Shown here piece after piece: positions 1 to 9,488 of a stretch of 64,000 bases of DNA; the stretch's first letter is position 1; every line of letters begins with the position of its first letter. Below the pieces are notes generated by a model. It worked only from the letters and a program-made list of their open reading frames with translations. It searched no databases and had not been told where the DNA came from. Position numbers and translations under genes: made by a program. Source of the stretch: RUG695 sp050943135 (GTDB lineage: Bacteria; Planctomycetota; Planctomycetia; Pirellulales; Thermoguttaceae). Where the stretch lies: positions 1-64,000 of the forward strand of contig JBMNOP010000014.1 in NCBI GenBank assembly GCA_050943135.1, in the 5' to 3' direction.

Positions 1-80
1 GGTTCCGGGAGAAGGGGCTCCAACAGCTTCCATTGTTTATTCGTCAGTTCCGATCCGACTTTATACTGGCGCTTCTGCAT
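1..80 (-). CDS. IS5-superfamily transposase, N-terminal part (cut by window edge)
   Basis: Read on the minus strand from an ATG at 78-80, the frame is open to the window edge. The first 26 residues (MQKRQYKVGSELTNKQWKLL, then EPLLPE) match the usual start of the DUF4096-type N-terminal domain of IS5/IS4-group transposases, with its L-T-x-x-Q-W-x-x-L-x-P-L-L-P pattern. A purine-rich AAAGG lies about 7 bases upstream of the ATG. The catalytic DDE domain lies outside the window, so activity cannot be judged. This is a different transposase type from the IS1182/IS5-like remnants at 8.3-9.4 kb and 22.3-23.3 kb. Confidence 0.75.
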   Translation of the reverse strand, partial: MQKRQYKVGSELTNKQWKLLEPLLPE

Positions 81-246
81 AAAATATCCTTTCTTTGGGA
101 TATTGTATCGGCAAAAACGCTACATCCAGGCCATAAAGATTGTTCGGTCGTTCTTGGGTTATGAAACTGCTTCTAAACACTTGAAAATTTGTTGTTGGTT
201 GGACCGTAGATTTGAGAGACGTCGTTCGTTTCGGAACCCCCCCCTC
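81..246. other. Gap between IS transposase and haem-motif gene
   Basis: This is the upstream side of the transposase fragment. A 7-bp inverted repeat (AATATCC at 83-89, GGATATT at 98-104) lies next to the transposase ribosome binding site. A run of C residues at 238-246 abuts the stop codon of the next gene. I see no gene and could not identify the IS terminus. Confidence 0.4.
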
Positions 247-3159
247 CTATTCTAGATCCGGACCACAGATTTCTTCGCCGTTTTGCTGGCGTTTCTGACC
301 TTCCTCGTTGAACGTACCATAGAAGAGCGCGTTACCGCCGTCGATCCAGGTATACAAACGTTCCCAATCTTCGTCAGTCAATTTAACGTCATAGTGACCT
401 TCGTCGAGCATCTTAATCAGCTTGCTTTGATGCGTCCCGAACCTGTAGGGAATTGTCATCGGTTCGTGGTTCCCTTCGGGGGCGGTCCAGTATGTATAAC
501 TGACATAGTTAACCATCACATTGTACGATTTTGTGAATTGATTCTCGGGCGTGCCAGAAAGAGAGATCCCCCCATTTGGTTTCTCGTCATTGTGGCACGA
601 GACACAGTGGCGATCGAGAACCGGCTGAAGCAGAATCGGATAGGAGAATGGTTTCGAACCCGATGGGGCCGGAATCAGATTCTGTGGCTCGGTTTGACGC
701 GAGGCGATCGTTGCGGTAGGGGTCGCGGGGACGGCGGCAATCCGATCTTCGTGGCAACCGGCACAACTGACCGTTTCACCCGGCTGGGCGTAGATCAAAC
801 TCCGCATGCCTTCGACCATTCGTCCATCTTCCCCGAGGGCCTGCAAGAGGAAAGGTATTCGGGCAGGAACGGCAAACTGAGCCGAACCGTCCTCTTCGAC
901 GGGAACCGTTCCGAGAATCTGTTTTCCGGGTGAAGCGAATGCCTGACCGACTTTCGGAGTGTTGGCATGGGGTGTCGTCTTCGGAAGGATCTGCACGACA
1001 CGTAGCGATTTGATTTTTTCCGGGATGTCAAAGGGCCAACTTTCGTAGACGTTCTGAATGAAGAACTGAGCCGTCTTGAGTGTACCGTCCGGATTGAGCG
1101 GTTCGGGAAGCACTGAAATATATCTCGGTTGACTCGGACGAGGAGCGAGCGGCATGGCCCAGACACTCGAGATGTTCGGGTCGCGGTAAATCAATTCCCG
1201 ATTACCGAATGCGTCGCAAAAATAGATCCCGAACTGATTCGGAATATTTGAGCCGCTCTCACCGATCAGTTTGTCGAACGAATAGGAGGCGATAAAGTAG
1301 GTCTCTGAAAGAGGCCATGGCGACTTAAAGACATGTACCGGCCAGCGGATTTGCTCTTCGGAAGGTTCGGTGATCCGGTCAGCAGGCCGATCGAGACGAT
1401 TGGCATCCCAGGAGCTTGTGGTCGGTTCGTCAAATCGATTGAAATCGGAGCCGCTTCTCCCCATCGGCAACGGAGTTTCGGCTTCCGGATAGAGAACTTC
1501 GGGGGTAAGCCTAGTGACGGCTTCCGCGCCGTCAACACCGTAGGAATTATCAAGGAGCATAACCGAGCCGGCGCTCATTCCGTGGTGAGGACCGCCGATC
1601 GCCATAACTTTATTCGAGCCGGGAATCGCCTTCGGTTCCCAGATGCCGTTGGGACTGAAAGTGTTGTTTCCGTAGTAGATACGCACGTCCGTTCCGTCGG
1701 GGCGCGTCGTCCAGAGATTCTGATAATAGACCGCATCACGGTCAACATAGTCCCACCGTGTATAGATCACCCGACCGTCGTTCATCACATCGGGAGTCCA
1801 CTCGTGGGTTTCGTGATACGAAATGGGGTGAGCTTCGGAACCATCGGCGTTCATCACGGCCAAGGTAAAGACGGGGCAAGGGCCCCTGCCGCAGCGATGG
1901 AATCCCCCACGCCGGGTTGAGGAGAAGACGATTTTCCCGTCAGGGAGTTCCCGAGGCGCAAAATCATCGTAATACCCGTCGCTCAGTTGAGTCGGGTTAT
2001 TCCCATCTGAATCCATTTTCCATATATGTTGATATTGGCCCCATGTGCTCGGATAGGACCAGCCTTCTGCAGCACGATCTGCCGGACAGAAGGAGAAGAG
2101 GATTGAGTTTCCGTCGTAGGTGACCGAGGGATAAAGGAATCCCCCCGGTCGAAACTCGCTTGTCAGAGAGCGGACATCCATCGATTCTCCCGGTTTATCG
2201 AGCACAAAGATACCTCCCCCCGGCCGGGTCAGGCACCCATAGGACTGTGTCAGCTGATGACTGGCAACCGTCGGAACATGTTTCGCGAAAAGAAGTGGGC
2301 CGGTATGGAACAGAGGGTTGGCGAGGGTCGCCCGACGCCGTAGGCCGTGCAGTTCACGCCAGAGTTTCTCATAATCCTCGTTCGTGCTTTGTGCATTGGC
2401 GTTCAGAGCTTTGTAGCGGTCGGTCAGTGCGCGACACTCATCTTCAAAGCCGGTAAAGGGAGCCGCCCCCATGTCCGATTCGGTATTCTCGGTAATGTCG
2501 GCAATCATTGCGGCGCATTGGGGAAGCCGTTTGGCAATTGCCTCGCGGAATGTGCGCGACGCGGTCGGAGTTTCGATTCCGTCCCACATTCGCCAATCCC
2601 ATTCGATGAGCGCATCGGCGAGTGGTTGTGACATATTCGGCGAGACGGAGATTGGGCTGAGGTCGATCAGGCGTCGTTCGGGGTCGAGAGAGACAGGTTT
2701 CCCTCCCGCGCGGAATTTCGTAAGAATGACGAATCGGGGGGTGTCGCCGGCAACAAGCGTGAGACGGGCGGCTCCGTCGACCGTCTCGCTCGATACCGAG
2801 ACCTCTTCCGCATTCAACGGGGAAATTTCGCACGTCAATTTATCATCTCTGGCTGCCGGAACCGTAAGCGTTACCGTTTCGCCCGGCGCCAAATCGGCGA
2901 GGAGACGGTAGTTTGGCAAACCGTCTGGTCCCGCGTCGGCGTGTCCAAGCAGAAGGAGTTGCGAGGCCTTCTCACCATCGAAGTCGGCAAAGAACCAGAC
3001 ACCGGCCACTGTCCCGTTTGTGGGGAGTATCGGTTTTTTGTCAATCGAAAGGGTTGCTTTGAATACAGGCTCCCCTGCCGATTCATCACTCAATGTTGTT
3101 GAGGCGACGACGCAAAGAAAGAGGAATAGAAACGGTCTAATTTTTCGGTACAGACTCAT
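247..3159 (-). CDS. Secreted PD40/beta-propeller protein with two CxxCH haem motifs (hydrazine synthase alpha-like)
   Basis: A 970-residue exported protein. Residues 1-24 form a basic-plus-hydrophobic signal peptide. The central part contains WD40-like/PD40 repeats (for example a PDGKIVFSSTRRGGFHRC stretch and a DGRVIYTRWDY motif). The C-terminal third carries two c-type haem motifs, CAGCH at about residue 799 and CVSCH at about 852. This order resembles the family annotated as hydrazine synthase alpha-subunit middle domain, which is widespread in planctomycetes that do not make hydrazine. A paralogue lies at 36750-39794. The likely location is the periplasm, with a role in electron transfer or oxidation of an unknown substrate. 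No hydrazine synthase beta or gamma gene is nearby, so anammox function is not supported. It stands alone on its strand. Confidence 0.8.
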   Translation of the reverse strand: MSLYRKIRPFLFLFLCVVASTTLSDESAGEPVFKATLSIDKKPILPTNGTVAGVWFFADFDGEKASQLLLLGHADAGPDGLPNYRLLADLAPGETVTLTVPAARDDKLTCEISPLNAEEVSVSSETVDGAARLTLVAGDTPRFVILTKFRAGGKPVSLDPERRLIDLSPISVSPNMSQPLADALIEWDWRMWDGIETPTASRTFREAIAKRLPQCAAMIADITENTESDMGAAPFTGFEDECRALTDRYKALNANAQSTNEDYEKLWRELHGLRRRATLANPLFHTGPLLFAKHVPTVASHQLTQSYGCLTRPGGGIFVLDKPGESMDVRSLTSEFRPGGFLYPSVTYDGNSILFSFCPADRAAEGWSYPSTWGQYQHIWKMDSDGNNPTQLSDGYYDDFAPRELPDGKIVFSSTRRGGFHRCGRGPCPVFTLAVMNADGSEAHPISYHETHEWTPDVMNDGRVIYTRWDYVDRDAVYYQNLWTTRPDGTDVRIYYGNNTFSPNGIWEPKAIPGSNKVMAIGGPHHGMSAGSVMLLDNSYGVDGAEAVTRLTPEVLYPEAETPLPMGRSGSDFNRFDEPTTSSWDANRLDRPADRITEPSEEQIRWPVHVFKSPWPLSETYFIASYSFDKLIGESGSNIPNQFGIYFCDAFGNRELIYRDPNISSVWAMPLAPRPSQPRYISVLPEPLNPDGTLKTAQFFIQNVYESWPFDIPEKIKSLRVVQILPKTTPHANTPKVGQAFASPGKQILGTVPVEEDGSAQFAVPARIPFLLQALGEDGRMVEGMRSLIYAQPGETVSCAGCHEDRIAAVPATPTATIASRQTEPQNLIPAPSGSKPFSYPILLQPVLDRHCVSCHNDEKPNGGISLSGTPENQFTKSYNVMVNYVSYTYWTAPEGNHEPMTIPYRFGTHQSKLIKMLDEGHYDVKLTDEDWERLYTWIDGGNALFYGTFNEEGQKRQQNGEEICGPDLE

Positions 3160-3704
3160 TGTGCTAAATCTTCCAAAATTTGGGTAGTGTACCTAACCCC
3201 TAATGCTCAAAAAACCCTCCTCCGAAATTTATGGGTATAATGCCTGTTCATAGATCAAAAGGCGTCTTTAGGGGGAACGAGCCGAAACGGCAGGGCCTAT
3301 TGCCCGATAACGTTATTCTAACCCCTGGGACCAGCCAGCGCAACGGTGTTGAAGGGAATCTTTCACAAACGACCGCAGGATGATTTTTTCAGGTCACTGT
3401 TACAAAGTAATCGGTTGATCCCATCTTCCCGAAAAGATTTACTGGAGTTCGATTGTGGTATTCTTTAGTGCGACAGATACTAAAATGGTTATGGTTTTCC
3501 GTAAAAACGAGGACTGTCGGACTGATGGGAAGTGCTTTTCCGAAAAACATCCTTATTGCTTCGGGGCAAAGTTCGGATGCTGCTGTTTATTATTTACGAC
3601 GTTCACTCTTTCGGCTATAATGCTTCCGGTGGGGGCACTCTGTTTGACCGTGCTTGCGCTCTTTCGGCGCATCTTGCGCGAGTTTTTTCTGTTGGGTAGG
3701 TATT
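3160..3704. other. Divergent intergenic region
   Basis: This region separates the minus-strand haem-motif gene from the plus-strand MFS gene. It contains the promoter at 3593-3621 and another TATAAT at 3235-3240 facing plus without a good -35. The short open frame across 3455-3748 looks like chance. I see no RNA gene. Confidence 0.5.
3593..3621 (+). promoter_or_regulatory. Sigma70-like promoter of the MFS gene
   Basis: TTTACG at 3593-3598 and a perfect TATAAT at 3616-3621 are separated by 17 bp. The start codon at 3705 follows about 80 bases later. The prediction rests on motif match only. Confidence 0.55.
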
Positions 3705-4997
3705 ATGCCGAGGACCTTTCACTGCGATTCCGTTCACCGCTACTATAAGTGGGAACTTTTGATTCTCCTCTTTCTTGCCTATTTTTTCCATCAGGCAGAT
3801 CGCGCCATTTTCGGCGTGGTCACGGCCGACATTAGGAGTGACCTCGGCCTGACAAACACCCAGATCGGCGTTGCGCAGACGGCGATGTTTCTGACTCTGG
3901 CGATTATGGTACCGATCGCCGGGTTTGTCGGAGACCGGTTCGACAAAAAATGGATTATTACCGGAAGTATCCTTTTCTGGTCGTTTGCCACAATCCTCAC
4001 CGGTTGGGTTGGGGGGCTTCTCGGTATCATTATCATTCGGAGTATCGCCACCGCCGGCGGCGAGTCGTTTTACGCCCCGCCGGCGGTGTCACTCATCGCG
4101 GCATGGCATAAGAACACACGCTCATTGGCCCTGTCGATTCATCAGGCGGCACTCTATATCGGGGTGATTACCAGCGGCGTGGTTGCCGGATGGGTTGCGA
4201 TGAAATACGGATGGCGTGCCGCCTTTTACCTTTTTGGCGGAGTCGGATTCCTTGTCGGTATTTCGTTTATCTTCCGACTGAAAGGGGAACCAGAAGAAAA
4301 TCCGTCGGCCACGGAGACAGTGGAGACGGCGAATCAAAAAACGGTTCAGGAGAAACCTCTCTCGGTTGGGCAAACGATCTGTAGTCTGCTAGGGACTCCG
4401 TCGGTCATTCTGCTGACCATCGGTTTTGTTGCGATCGTCTTCGTCAATAACGCTTACCTTTCCTGGGCACCGGCCTTCTTGGAAGAAAAATTTGGTCTGA
4501 CACAGGCAGCGGCCGGAACGAACGCGATGTTTTGGCATCATATTGCCGCACTCATCTTCATTATGGTCGGCGGGTCCCTTTCGGATTTCCTGGTTCGCTT
4601 TGCGCCGCGGTTTCGCGTCGGGCTCCAATGCGCGGCGATGCTTGCCGGCGCTCCGCTGATCCTGCTGATGGGGAAAACTGGATCGTTGACACTTGTCTGC
4701 ACCGCGATGTTCTTCTTCGGCGCGATGCGCGGGCTATACGAGGCGAACACCCAGGCATCGATCTTTGATGTCGTTGAGCCCCGGATGCGATCCTCACTGG
4801 TCGGACTGATGGTCATGACGGCCTTTTTGATCGGTTCGCTCTCTCCGCTTCTCCTGGGAAAACTTCAAGACATCTATGGGCCGACCGAAGGCCTTTCGCG
4901 TGGATTCGCTATCCTTTCGGGTTCCTGGGTGCTAGGAGGGGTTTCCGTATTGTACTGTGCGCTCTTTACCTTTAAGCGGGACAGAATCGTCGAATAA
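3705..4997 (+). CDS. MFS transporter, anion/sugar-acid symporter type
   Basis: A 430-residue membrane protein with about 12 hydrophobic segments in two halves joined by a charged loop near residue 210. The first loop has the MFS motif around GDRFDKKW. The N-terminal half is like ACS/Spinster-type facilitators, with an ADRAIFGVV and a LGLTNTQIG stretch after helix 1. The substrate cannot be read from sequence. I start at ATG 3705, preceded by GGGTAGG. The frame stays open upstream to 3654. The stop is 47 bases before the SIS-domain gene, so co-transcription is likely, and import of a sugar derivative for that neighbour is a reasonable guess but not shown. Confidence 0.8.
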   Translation: MPRTFHCDSVHRYYKWELLILLFLAYFFHQADRAIFGVVTADIRSDLGLTNTQIGVAQTAMFLTLAIMVPIAGFVGDRFDKKWIITGSILFWSFATILTGWVGGLLGIIIIRSIATAGGESFYAPPAVSLIAAWHKNTRSLALSIHQAALYIGVITSGVVAGWVAMKYGWRAAFYLFGGVGFLVGISFIFRLKGEPEENPSATETVETANQKTVQEKPLSVGQTICSLLGTPSVILLTIGFVAIVFVNNAYLSWAPAFLEEKFGLTQAAAGTNAMFWHHIAALIFIMVGGSLSDFLVRFAPRFRVGLQCAAMLAGAPLILLMGKTGSLTLVCTAMFFFGAMRGLYEANTQASIFDVVEPRMRSSLVGLMVMTAFLIGSLSPLLLGKLQDIYGPTEGLSRGFAILSGSWVLGGVSVLYCALFTFKRDRIVE

Positions 4998-5044
4998 CGA
5001 AGTCGAACCACCAAGACGAATCAAAAGGTTGCAAAGGTATTTTC

Positions 5045-6859
5045 ATGACGGAAAACTTGACAGCGGAACAGAGGGCAGATCAATTTATCCACGAAGAAAA
5101 ACAGTTTCAGCTCGGTTTTTTGATCACAGAGCAGTCTCATCCGAAGACACGTGGCCTTTCGGATGCACTTGACCGTCAGACACGCGAAGGGCTCGTGATG
5201 CTTTACACAGTCGATGACGATATCCCTCCCGTTTTAGAAAGAGTTATCGGGTCCGATCCTTTTGCAAAGCTCTGCAGTTCGATCAAAAAGACACTTCTGT
5301 CGAGTGGTCGTGTTATTTTCAGCGGTTGCGGAGCGACCGGCCGACTGGCGATTTTGCTCGATGCTGCGAATCGACGCTTCTGGGCCAACCTTTTCAAACG
5401 GAAACCTGAGTTGAAAGAGAGTTGTGCCGTTTGGGCCGAATCGACTGGTGCGGTTATGACCGGTGGTGACTATGCGTTAGTCAAATCAGTCGAATCGTTC
5501 GAGGATTATATGACGTTTGGATACCGCCAGATGCGGGATAAGGATCTTACACCCGTCGATACCGTGGTAGCGATCAGTGAGGGGGGAGAAACCTCGTCAG
5601 TGATCGGCACAATCCGCGCCGGAACTGATGCTGGAGCGCAGGTCCATTTCCTTTTCAACAATCCGGCCTCGCTCATAGCCGAACGGATCACCCGTTCGCG
5701 TGAAGTAATAGAAAACGAAGCGGTCAATGTCCTAGACCTGACTACTGGCCCGATGGCAATCGCCGGTTCGACTCGCATGCAGGCGACGACGATCGAAATG
5801 CTTGTTGCTGGCACGGCATTTGAAAAAGCGCTTCTTGACGCTACTCGTGAAAAACTTTCTCACGACATATTTCGAAAACTTGGGTTTGACGATCGACAGC
5901 CGAGTCGTACCGCCGCGGAATTTCGTATATTACTCGCCCAATTACGTACTGCCGAAAACCTGCAAATAGCGGCGGACTACATCGATTTTGAAGCAGCGAT
6001 CTATCGGCGGTCTGGGCGGGTTACCTATTTTGCCGACACCGCGATGATTGACATTTTCACAGACACGACGGAACGTTCTCCCACCTTCAAAATCCCGCCG
6101 TTCCGCGCCGATAACGATACCGCTTCGCCTACACCCTGGGCATTGGTCAAGGATCCGGTGCATAATTCGGTGGCGGCGTGGAACTCGATCCTCCACCGTA
6201 CACCCGACTGCATCGCCTGGACATCCGACGATTACCGAAAGATGGGCGCACCCGAACAACTCGTCGCGAATCCTCCTAGGATCGGAGTCGAGGAGCTCTA
6301 TCGCTTTCGTATCGGCAACGAAGCCGACTCCTCCCGGACCGAAGTAATACCGAACGCGGCGGTTGCTTTCCTTTTGGGAGACGAAGCATTTCGCCATACC
6401 GTCGAGCCGGCCAACGATTGGCGGGGCGCGTTTAATGACAGCACCGCGGCTTATCAAAAGAAGGTGGTTTTGGCCCTCGGGCCGTCTGCTCCTTCCGAGG
6501 CTGGGTTTGACATTTGCTTTTCGATTCGGGTCGACTTACCGAAAACACCCCTCGACTTATTCGGGCATATCGCCCCGAAACTGGTGCTGAATAATATTTC
6601 AACGGCCACAATGGGAAAGCTAGGTCGTCTTTCGAGTAACTGGATGGCGCACGTGGCAGCATCGAACAAAAAATTGGTCGACCGGAGTATTCGGCTTGTC
6701 TCGGAACTTGGGGGAGTCGATTACCGTACAGCGGCCGTAGAGTTTTTCCGAACTGTCGATGAACTATCGACACTCCCTCCCGCGGAAGGGGGAACCGTCT
6801 CGGCAGCGGCGCGTGCCGCCGAGAATCTTCGCAGCCGAAGTGGGGTGTCTCATGACTGA
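5045..6859 (+). CDS. Double-SIS protein, glucokinase-regulator/MurQ-like
   Basis: A 604-residue cytosolic protein, about twice the length of bacterial MurNAc-6-phosphate etherase (about 300) and close to the eukaryotic glucokinase regulatory protein. The first SIS domain shows SGCGATGRLAI near residue 97, AISEGGETSSV near 180 and GPMAIAGSTRMQATT near 238, all typical of the MurQ/GKRP family. The DASECPPT segment that carries the catalytic glutamate in MurQ reads LLDAANRRFW here, so lyase activity is doubtful. The second half (about 290-570) should be the second SIS domain and cap. It probably binds a phosphosugar as a regulator or a divergent enzyme. It sits between an MFS transporter and the metallo-hydrolase, overlapping the latter by 8 bp. 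Confidence 0.75.
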   Translation: MTENLTAEQRADQFIHEEKQFQLGFLITEQSHPKTRGLSDALDRQTREGLVMLYTVDDDIPPVLERVIGSDPFAKLCSSIKKTLLSSGRVIFSGCGATGRLAILLDAANRRFWANLFKRKPELKESCAVWAESTGAVMTGGDYALVKSVESFEDYMTFGYRQMRDKDLTPVDTVVAISEGGETSSVIGTIRAGTDAGAQVHFLFNNPASLIAERITRSREVIENEAVNVLDLTTGPMAIAGSTRMQATTIEMLVAGTAFEKALLDATREKLSHDIFRKLGFDDRQPSRTAAEFRILLAQLRTAENLQIAADYIDFEAAIYRRSGRVTYFADTAMIDIFTDTTERSPTFKIPPFRADNDTASPTPWALVKDPVHNSVAAWNSILHRTPDCIAWTSDDYRKMGAPEQLVANPPRIGVEELYRFRIGNEADSSRTEVIPNAAVAFLLGDEAFRHTVEPANDWRGAFNDSTAAYQKKVVLALGPSAPSEAGFDICFSIRVDLPKTPLDLFGHIAPKLVLNNISTATMGKLGRLSSNWMAHVAASNKKLVDRSIRLVSELGGVDYRTAAVEFFRTVDELSTLPPAEGGTVSAAARAAENLRSRSGVSHD

Positions 6860-7670
6860 ACGTAGTACCGCACTTTTTTACCCGATTTCGAGCGGCAGTT
6901 GCGGTAACGCGATTTTCGTCCGTTGCGGCACGGTCTCGTTTCTAATCGACTGTGGAATTGCCAGTTGCCGAATTCGACAAGGGCTCGACGCGATCGGCGA
7001 AGACCCATCGAATCTTGCGTTTATTCTTGTAACACACGCCCATGCCGATCATACCAGCGGAATAGGTGTAATGGCACGTAAATACAAAACCCCCATTTAT
7101 GCTAGTAACGGCACTTGGAAAGGAATGCGGCAAGACACACGTCTGGGGGTGATTCCCCTCGAATGTCAATGCTCGTTTTACGGCGATCCGGAAATCAATG
7201 AACTGCCACAGAATACAAAGATTACAGCCTTTTCAACTCCGCACGATTCTCCCGATTCTGTGGGATATCGGATTGAGTACGAAGGGAGAACTGCGGCGGT
7301 TGCGACCGATCTGGGGTATGTTTCTATGGAAGTGAGATCGGCGCTATGCGGAGCCGATCTGGTCCTCTTGGAGTCGAATCATGATTTGGATATGCTCCTG
7401 AACGGATATTATCCCCAAAAGCTGAAAAACCGCGTCAGCGGAAACCGCGGGCATCTTTCGAACAGCGATGCCGGCCGACTTGCCGCGGAACTCGTTTCCA
7501 GGGGAACGAAACTGATCTACCTCGGGCATCTCAGTCACGAGAATAACACTCCGCAACTGGCGATGGAAACGGTTCAGTGCGAGCTTTTTCGGGCAGGAAT
7601 CGACCCGAAAAATGATGTCCGCCTTCTGTTGGCGAGACGTAACGAACCGTCAGAGGCAGTTTATTGGTAA
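6852..7670 (+). CDS. MBL-fold metallo-hydrolase, YycJ/WalJ-like
   Basis: A 272-residue metallo-beta-lactamase-fold protein. The metal-binding motif THAHADH is at residues 61-67. The N-terminus (YPISSGSCGNAIFV) is the usual beginning of the YycJ/WalJ exonuclease-like branch. Further ligand candidates are the DLGYVS segment and the final GHLSHENN motif. I chose ATG 6852, which overlaps the stop of the SIS gene by 8 bp. The longer open frame back to 6759 lies inside that gene. The family is thought to act on DNA ends or in cell-wall-linked signalling; the cellular role here is inferred. RNase HI follows 31 bases downstream, so a nucleic-acid role fits the context. Confidence 0.8.
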   Translation: MTERSTALFYPISSGSCGNAIFVRCGTVSFLIDCGIASCRIRQGLDAIGEDPSNLAFILVTHAHADHTSGIGVMARKYKTPIYASNGTWKGMRQDTRLGVIPLECQCSFYGDPEINELPQNTKITAFSTPHDSPDSVGYRIEYEGRTAAVATDLGYVSMEVRSALCGADLVLLESNHDLDMLLNGYYPQKLKNRVSGNRGHLSNSDAGRLAAELVSRGTKLIYLGHLSHENNTPQLAMETVQCELFRAGIDPKNDVRLLLARRNEPSEAVYW

Positions 7671-7700
7671 AATCAGCAAACAAGGGAGTGAAGGTGTTTT

Positions 7701-8150
7701 ATGTCGGAAGTCGTTCTCTATACCGATGGTGCATGCAGCGGAAATCCTGGACCCGGAGGATGGGGATTCATTATGGAGCATTCCGGCTCGGGGAAGCAAC
7801 TTACCCGTAGCGGAGGTGAAGCGCAAACGACCAACAATCGCATGGAACTGATGGCGGTCATCGAAGGGCTCTCCGCACTGAAACGCCCCTGTGAAGTTGA
7901 GATCGTCAGTGACAGCTCCTATGTATTGAACGGTCTGTCAAAATGGATGGCATCCTGGAAAAAGAATGGTTGGCGTCGTCGAGAAGGGCAGGCGTGGAAA
8001 GAGGTAAAAAACGTCGATCTCTGGCAGAGGCTTGATGAACTTGGACAGATCCACTCCCTCAAATTTACCAAGATCAAGGGTCATGCCGGTCATCCTCAAA
8101 ACGAAGCCTGCGATCGAATGGCAGTGGAAGAGTCACACCGATTCCTTTGA
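7701..8150 (+). CDS. rnhA: Ribonuclease HI
   Basis: A 149-residue protein of normal family length. It degrades the RNA strand of RNA-DNA hybrids. The four acidic catalytic residues are present: D9 in LYTDGACSGNPGPGG, E49 in NNRMEL, D71 in SDSSYV and D138 in NEACDRMA. The KGHAGHPQNE loop with the general-base histidine is also intact. It is the last gene of the plus-strand run that begins with the MFS transporter. A decayed insertion sequence starts downstream. Confidence 0.95.
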   Translation: MSEVVLYTDGACSGNPGPGGWGFIMEHSGSGKQLTRSGGEAQTTNNRMELMAVIEGLSALKRPCEVEIVSDSSYVLNGLSKWMASWKKNGWRRREGQAWKEVKNVDLWQRLDELGQIHSLKFTKIKGHAGHPQNEACDRMAVEESHRFL

Positions 8151-8269
8151 TTGATCGACTTTGGGGAACGGTTATGTCGACTACGCTTCTTTTTTTAACC
8201 GTTATCCGGCTTGGAACTTCCCTGCGGATGGTTCTAAAAACTCCAAGCATATAGTTTCGAATTAAAAAG

Positions 8270-9395
8270 TGGGATTGTGAACTTGATTCTGCAACTAATC
8301 GATTCCGAAGGAGCATTTCGGTGTAAATTATCATCCGGTCTCCGCCTCTTTTCTTGGCGTTATCGGAGCCCGAGATTAAAACTTTTGCCGATCCTCGGTA
8401 ATCGTTTCCGCAAGATCCTTTTGTCAACGCTTACCTCTGTCACAATAAATCCAGTAATGGATTCGGCACCGGCCACTAATGCCGCAAGTTTCTTACTGTC
8501 GTAAGGATTGTGGGGTAAAACAGAGGTATAGGGTATCCAATGGTTGCGATGGTTCATGGCATCGAGACCTTCCGCCCAAATTTGTAGGGACTTCAAGCCT
8601 TTCCTTTGCCAATGCATTAAAGCTTGGGCTCATGGAAGGAATAGAGCCTCTTCCTACCATACCGGGTTTAAACGAAAACTCGATCGCACTGAACAAGGAG
8701 ATGTTTAAGCTCTTCGACCTGCCTGCCGGAGAATTTTACGACGAATATCACGAACAGTCCACCCTGGCCAGTTTTCAAGGTCTTGAACCACACGTTTATA
8801 ATCCACCCCACTACTTTCGCATACGCACAACCTCCGACGGCACGGCAGAGCCATTTGGGCCTTCTGGTATAGGCCTGGTGAAGTCTTAACCCGGTACGTT
8901 TCGCCTGATGAACTAGATAGACTGTTTTCCTGATAAACGGGTTTGGCGTCGGTCGGAAACACAATGTTCTTCTCCCGTCCCGTTGTGTCGACCATAATCC
9001 GGCTCATGTTTTTCTCGGTAATCGCCTTGCCGTCCTTCGCAACTCGAATCGTTTCTGCTAAAAGCAGACGGATTCGTTCTTCGTCTATACGCTGGTGCCA
9101 GTACGTCATCGGGGACGGATGGGTCGGAAACTTTTCCGGGACATGATTTCACCGGAAAAATATTGCCGGCTCGGGTTCTCAATAATACACCTATAATGCA
9201 AGCGTTTCGGCTTCGTGGGACTTCCGAAACCATTTATAGTACAGAAGATTACATTCACGATCGACCAAAGACCTGTCTATAAGATTGGCAATCTTGAACA
9301 ACGGATGATTGTGGTTATACATCTCATCTAACGTCGTATAGTCAAACAAAACCCTTTGGGTTTGATCGGCCTACCTCTTCGGTCGCCTGGTAAGA
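8270..9395 (-). pseudogene. Decayed IS1182/IS5-type transposase, copy 1
   Basis: On the minus strand the pieces of a DDE transposase appear in the right order but in shifting frames. Around 9345-9240 the N-terminus reads MYNHNHPLFKIANLIDR. Around 9120-8990 there is RIDEERIRLLLAETIRVAKD followed by IMVDTTGREKNIVFPTD, which carries the first catalytic aspartate. Around 8550-8400 there is LPHNPYDSKKLAALV and then SITGFIVTEVSVDK, the second catalytic region. Frameshifts separate the pieces and no full frame remains, so it is dead. The 5' part (9216-9430) matches 22290-22503 in inverted orientation, and 8341-8540 matches 22801-23000 inverted. The tape-measure-containing block begins directly upstream of its start. 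Confidence 0.75.
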
Positions 9396-9430
9396 ATCCT
9401 CCCTTTTAGAACAACTCCTAGAATACCCAC
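9216..9430. repeat. Inverted repeat A, copy 1 (transposase 5' region)
   Basis: About 215 bases nearly identical, allowing small indels, to the reverse complement of 22290-22503. It covers the first codons of the transposase remnant and a short leader. Similarity stops near 9430, where the phage-tail-like block begins. Confidence 0.8.
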
Positions 9431-9488
9431 CCAAACACCGGCAACTTTGTGGAATATCGGACTACCTACTAAGAAGGACAAAATAAAG

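Noticed and set aside
247..3159. Evidence for anammox metabolism
   Set aside because: The protein resembles the hydrazine synthase alpha subunit, but no beta/gamma subunits, hydrazine dehydrogenase or ladderane genes are present.
3455..3748. 97-residue plus-strand frame before the MFS gene
   Set aside because: It overlaps the promoter and the start of the MFS gene and lacks a binding site; its cysteine-rich sequence seems accidental.
8270..9395. Active transposon
   Set aside because: The reading frame is broken several times in both copies, and the catalytic residues fall in different frames.
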